NCBI GenBank assembly: GCA_030618905.1 | Contig: JAUXCL010000081.1 | Location: forward strand, 1 to 9,391 | Direction of reading: 5' to 3' | Origin: Bacteroidales bacterium | GTDB taxonomy: Bacteria > Bacteroidota > Bacteroidia > Bacteroidales > B18-G4 | DNA: 9,391 nt | In this document: piece after piece, positions 7,303 to 9,391 of the stretch | How the letters are laid out: each line of letters starts with the position of its first letter | Position numbering within the stretch: position 1 is the first letter of the stretch | The notes under the pieces: model-generated | Told to the model about the DNA's origin: nothing | The model's input: the letters and a program-made list of their open reading frames with translations, nothing else | Database searches by the model: none | Translations under genes and position numbers: made by a program

Positions 7303-7845
7303 TTATTCACGAACCACAAATGGGGTGAAGACGGTATTGCTTTCATGAAGGGCACGATCGACAAGCACTACACTGAAGCGGATCGTGTCAAAATCAGAAT
7401 TGAAATTATAGATGAAGATCGTATCCTTGATCATCCCTTTGATGGCTTTATTCCTGCCCGGGGGTGTCAAAATAGGTATCCTGGCACTCAGCGAGATGGT
7501 GTCATATTCCTGGGTTGATGGATTATAGCTTAATAGCGGTACTTCTGTGACAACACCATTCCGGACTTCAAAATAAGTGATGATGAAGTTGTAATAATAC
7601 CGGCTTTCGGGATTATAAGGCGCTAAGGTATCTCCCTGTGAGAGTCCAATATCACCATCCCCATCCGTGTAGTTAACGGTGATCACCCCACGGTCATAAA
7701 TGCCAAGTTCGGAATTATACAAACCGATAAAACTCTCATATTCTATTGCCGGGATCTCTGAATAATTCACCCGCTTAGTGCACGATGAAAACAAAATGAT
7801 CACCAGCATTATCAGAATAAAATATATTTTTGATACAGGATTCAT
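7303..7845 (-). CDS. Small lipoprotein of unknown function with DGDGDIG motif
   Basis: This is a 180-residue predicted lipoprotein. I chose the ATG at 7845, which gives MNPVSKIYF, a hydrophobic run and a lipobox ILFSS|C with lipidated Cys22; the frame also extends nine codons to a TTG at 7872, with less support. The mature protein is beta-rich. It carries an acidic motif YTDGDGDIGLSQGDT (Asp61-Gly67 region) that resembles a calcium-binding DxDxDG loop. Further marks are RIPILTPPGRNKAIKG, and a C-terminal VVLVDRALHESN segment that looks like an Ig-like beta strand. I have seen this pattern in Bacteroidota lipoproteins without a known function, and do not assign one. It probably sits at the outer membrane. 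It is on the same strand as the TPR cluster, 139 bp upstream, so co-transcription is possible but unproven. It diverges from the LuxE-like gene across a 49 bp AT-rich gap. Confidence 0.85.
   Translation of the reverse strand: MNPVSKIYFILIMLVIILFSSCTKRVNYSEIPAIEYESFIGLYNSELGIYDRGVITVNYTDGDGDIGLSQGDTLAPYNPESRYYYNFIITYFEVRNGVVTEVPLLSYNPSTQEYDTISLSARIPILTPPGRNKAIKGMIKDTIFIYNFNSDFDTIRFSVVLVDRALHESNTVFTPFVVRE
7825..7832 (+). promoter_or_regulatory. candidate -7 promoter element for the LuxE-like gene
   Basis: TATTTTTG fits TAnnTTTG and lies 62 bases before the TTG start of the LuxE-like gene, inside the first codons of the divergent lipoprotein gene. No clear -33 TTTG is visible, and the local AT-richness makes a chance match plausible. 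Confidence 0.25.
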
Positions 7846-7894
7846 GTTTAAATGAAAAATAAAAATACGCAAAAACCTTATACGAGAAATTTAA

Positions 7895-8881
7895 TTGAAA
7901 GATCTCATTGCAGATAAAATCTTTAGGCTCACTGATGTCCATAGTTTTAACGAACTGGTGCTGGAAATATTTCACCTGCAATACTATCATAACCCGGTTT
8001 ACAGGAATTACGTGGACCAACTGGGTATAAAGCCCTCTTCAATTCATGCTCCGGAGCAGATACCCTTTCTGCCCATTGAGTTGTATAAATCCCTGGAGGT
8101 GATTTGGGAAAACCAGGAGCCTGACCTGGTTTTCGAAAGCAGCGGAACCAGCGGAAGCATTCCTTCCAAACATTTTGTGGCAGATGCAAGCCTTTACAGG
8201 CAAAGCTTTACCCGTTGTTTTGAATTGATATTTGGAGATCCCCGTCAATATTGCATCCTGGCGCTCCTGCCATCCTACCTGGAGCGGGGCAATTCATCAC
8301 TGGTTTATATGCTTAATGAGCTTATTCAGATGACGGGAGATAGCGACAGTGGTTTCTTCCTGGATCAGATTGATGTGCTTGTAGAAACCCTGGGAAAAGT
8401 ATATCCTGGAAAAAAGATCATACTGATTGGTGTAACTTTTGCCTTGCTGGATCTTGTGGAAAGTCAAAAACTGGATTTTCCTGATCTGATTGTGATGGAA
8501 ACTGGCGGGATGAAAGGCAGAAGAGTTGAAATGATAAGAGAAGATCTGCACAAAGTGTTATGCAAAGGCTTTGGGGTGCAACAGATCTACAGTGAGTATG
8601 GAATGACAGAGCTCTTGTCACAGGCTTATTCCTGGGCTGATGGCCGTTTTAGCGCGGCACCCTGGATGCAGGTAATGGTCAGGGACCTGCATGATCCATT
8701 AAGCTATCTTCCTGTGGGCAAAACCGGGCCTTTAAACATCATTGATCTGGCCAATCTCTATTCCTGCTCTTTCATTGCCACGCAGGACCTTGGGCGGATC
8801 AATCCGGACGGGACCTTTGAAGTCCTGGGAAGGGTTGATGATAGTGATGTGCGGGGGTGCAATTTGCTGGTGTCTATTTAA
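7895..8881 (+). CDS. LuxE/PaaK-like acyl-activating enzyme (ANL superfamily, acyl-protein synthetase-like)
   Basis: This is a 328-residue adenylate-forming enzyme. Three ANL motifs are readable. The phosphate loop is ESSGTSG (S82-G87 core). The acyl-adenylate motif is SEYGMTE (Y235-E239). The C-terminal signature is DLGRINPDGTFEVLGRVDDSDVRGC in form, with GRVDDSDVRG at 312-321. The early YYHNPVYRNYV and later IPFLPIELYKS segments also fit the LuxE acyl-protein synthetase family. LuxE activates a fatty acid with ATP and holds it as an acyl-enzyme. The protein ends soon after the GR..D motif, so it lacks the mobile C-terminal subdomain of full ANL enzymes. That is usual for this short family and is not a truncation. 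The start appears to be TTG: an in-frame TAA lies at 7892-7894 and no ATG occurs before the conserved region. No LuxC-like reductase or carrier protein lies beside it, so the acyl acceptor is unknown. It is probably cytoplasmic. Confidence 0.85.
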   Translation: MKDLIADKIFRLTDVHSFNELVLEIFHLQYYHNPVYRNYVDQLGIKPSSIHAPEQIPFLPIELYKSLEVIWENQEPDLVFESSGTSGSIPSKHFVADASLYRQSFTRCFELIFGDPRQYCILALLPSYLERGNSSLVYMLNELIQMTGDSDSGFFLDQIDVLVETLGKVYPGKKIILIGVTFALLDLVESQKLDFPDLIVMETGGMKGRRVEMIREDLHKVLCKGFGVQQIYSEYGMTELLSQAYSWADGRFSAAPWMQVMVRDLHDPLSYLPVGKTGPLNIIDLANLYSCSFIATQDLGRINPDGTFEVLGRVDDSDVRGCNLLVSI

Positions 8882-9391
8882 TTTTAACCAGTTTCCTAAC
8901 GATAACCTGTTCCCCGGCCTGCATTTTCAAAAAGTATACTCCTTCCGGAACATCACTTAGATCAATCTCCATCTCGTACACCCCCGGAATTTTTTCTTCA
9001 TGAACCAATTCCCGAATCTTCTTTCCGGAAATATCATATAAATCAGATATCAGATATCCGATATCATGAATCAGATATCGAAGGCGCACCGCGCCTGAAC
9101 ATGGATTGGGATAGATTAAAAGATCAAGATTTTCAGGAATTTCAGGCAATCCAACCGTATTGTCAACCGTCACTTCAAATGCTTCAGAATAATCGCTTTC
9201 TCCACATTCATTCATGGCTTTCACGCTGATCATGGCAGTTCCAAGATAGGTAGGGCTCCAGATCACATTACCGGTGCTTGTATTGCCACTGATGGTTCCG
9301 GCCTCTAGCGGGTCGATCTGCCAGGAATAATCAATAGCATAAGGTACCACCGGAATCGTATAATCTGAGGAGGTGGTAATTCTTAAGTCAA
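8874..9391 (-). CDS. T9SS-exported protein, C-terminal part: Ig/PKD-like domain + sorting domain (5' truncated)
   Basis: The frame stays open to the right edge, so only the last 171 codons are visible. The upstream part reads ...RITTSSDYTIPVVPYAIDYSW; the GTG at 9350 is not a credible start. First comes an Ig/PKD-like repeat (W.I.P..AGTISGN, VIWSPTYLGTAMISVKAMNECGESDYSE), an extracellular beta module common in large secreted Bacteroidota proteins. Then follows a type A T9SS sorting domain from about 9113 to the end: IYPNPC, LYDISGKKIREL, PGVYEMEIDLSDVPEGVYFLK and the basic end VRKLVKIK. The protein should be exported by T9SS; its main function lies outside the window. Within the sorting domain, the codons for RYLIHDIGYLISDL come from a 7-bp tandem repeat (9044-9078). 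The stop codon TAG overlaps the convergent LuxE-like gene by 8 bp. Confidence 0.88.
   Translation of the reverse strand, partial: DLRITTSSDYTIPVVPYAIDYSWQIDPLEAGTISGNTSTGNVIWSPTYLGTAMISVKAMNECGESDYSEAFEVTVDNTVGLPEIPENLDLLIYPNPCSGAVRLRYLIHDIGYLISDLYDISGKKIRELVHEEKIPGVYEMEIDLSDVPEGVYFLKMQAGEQVIVRKLVKIK
9044..9078. repeat. 7-bp tandem repeat (CAGATAT unit, 5 copies) in a T9SS sorting-domain coding region
   Basis: Five consecutive heptamers are seen on the plus strand: CAGATAT, CAGATAT, CCGATAT, CATGAAT, CAGATAT. Three are identical, one differs at one base and one is diverged. The palindrome GATATC starts at 9046, 9053, 9060 and 9074. Seven is not a multiple of three, so each unit is read in a different frame. 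The minus strand codes for RYLIHDIGYLISDL, and the sorting-domain frame is kept on both sides. Confidence 0.75.

Noticed and set aside
7164..7364. Minus-strand 66-codon open frame with a hydrophobic segment between the lipoprotein and the TPR gene
   Set aside because: It overlaps the 3' end of the lipoprotein gene in another frame, shows no domain or lipobox, and its composition looks like translated leader sequence.
7258..7518. 86-codon plus-strand open frame opposite the small lipoprotein
   Set aside because: The lipoprotein frame has a signal peptide and lipobox; the opposite frame has none and matches nothing I know.

Overview
The window looks like a chromosomal segment of a Bacteroidota bacterium, probably in or near the Bacteroidales. 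Three proteins end in type IX secretion system (T9SS) C-terminal sorting domains (YPNPF/YPNPC start, GIY(F/Y) near the end). There are also two Bacteroidota-type lipoproteins, TAnnTTTG-like -7 promoter elements, few clear Shine-Dalgarno sequences, and moderate to low GC. I see no rRNA, tRNA, CRISPR array, transposase or phage gene. No stretch longer than about 140 bases lacks a gene.

Layout. (a) 1-3312, plus strand: the C-terminal part of a large secreted protein (Ig-like domain, GATase1-like domain, T9SS signal), then a complete subtilisin-family (S8) protease with its own T9SS signal. A hairpin plus T-run follows the protease gene. (b) 3333-7163, minus strand: a compact three-gene cluster transcribed right to left. 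It encodes a signal-peptide TPR protein, a DUF4292-type lipoprotein (start overlaps the TPR stop by 8 bp) and an EnvC-like coiled-coil/LytM protein (starts 2 bp after the lipoprotein stop). The LytM domain lacks two zinc ligands, so it is probably an amidase activator rather than an enzyme. (c) 7303-7845, minus strand: a small lipoprotein of unknown function with a DGDGDIG motif, 139 bp upstream of the TPR gene. (d) 7895-8881, plus strand: a LuxE-like acyl-activating enzyme, divergent from that lipoprotein and apparently starting at TTG. (e) 8874-9391, minus strand: the C-terminal part of a third T9SS cargo protein. It converges on the LuxE-like gene with an 8 bp overlap, and its sorting-domain codons contain a 7-bp tandem repeat.

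Together the window is mostly cell-envelope biology: exported T9SS cargo at both ends around a core cluster that probably serves cell-wall remodelling and outer-membrane maintenance. I see no clear-cut undescribed multi-gene system. The points most worth following up are the out-of-frame heptanucleotide repeat inside a secretion signal, the degenerate LytM protein tightly coupled to a lipoprotein and a TPR protein, and the orphan LuxE-like enzyme.
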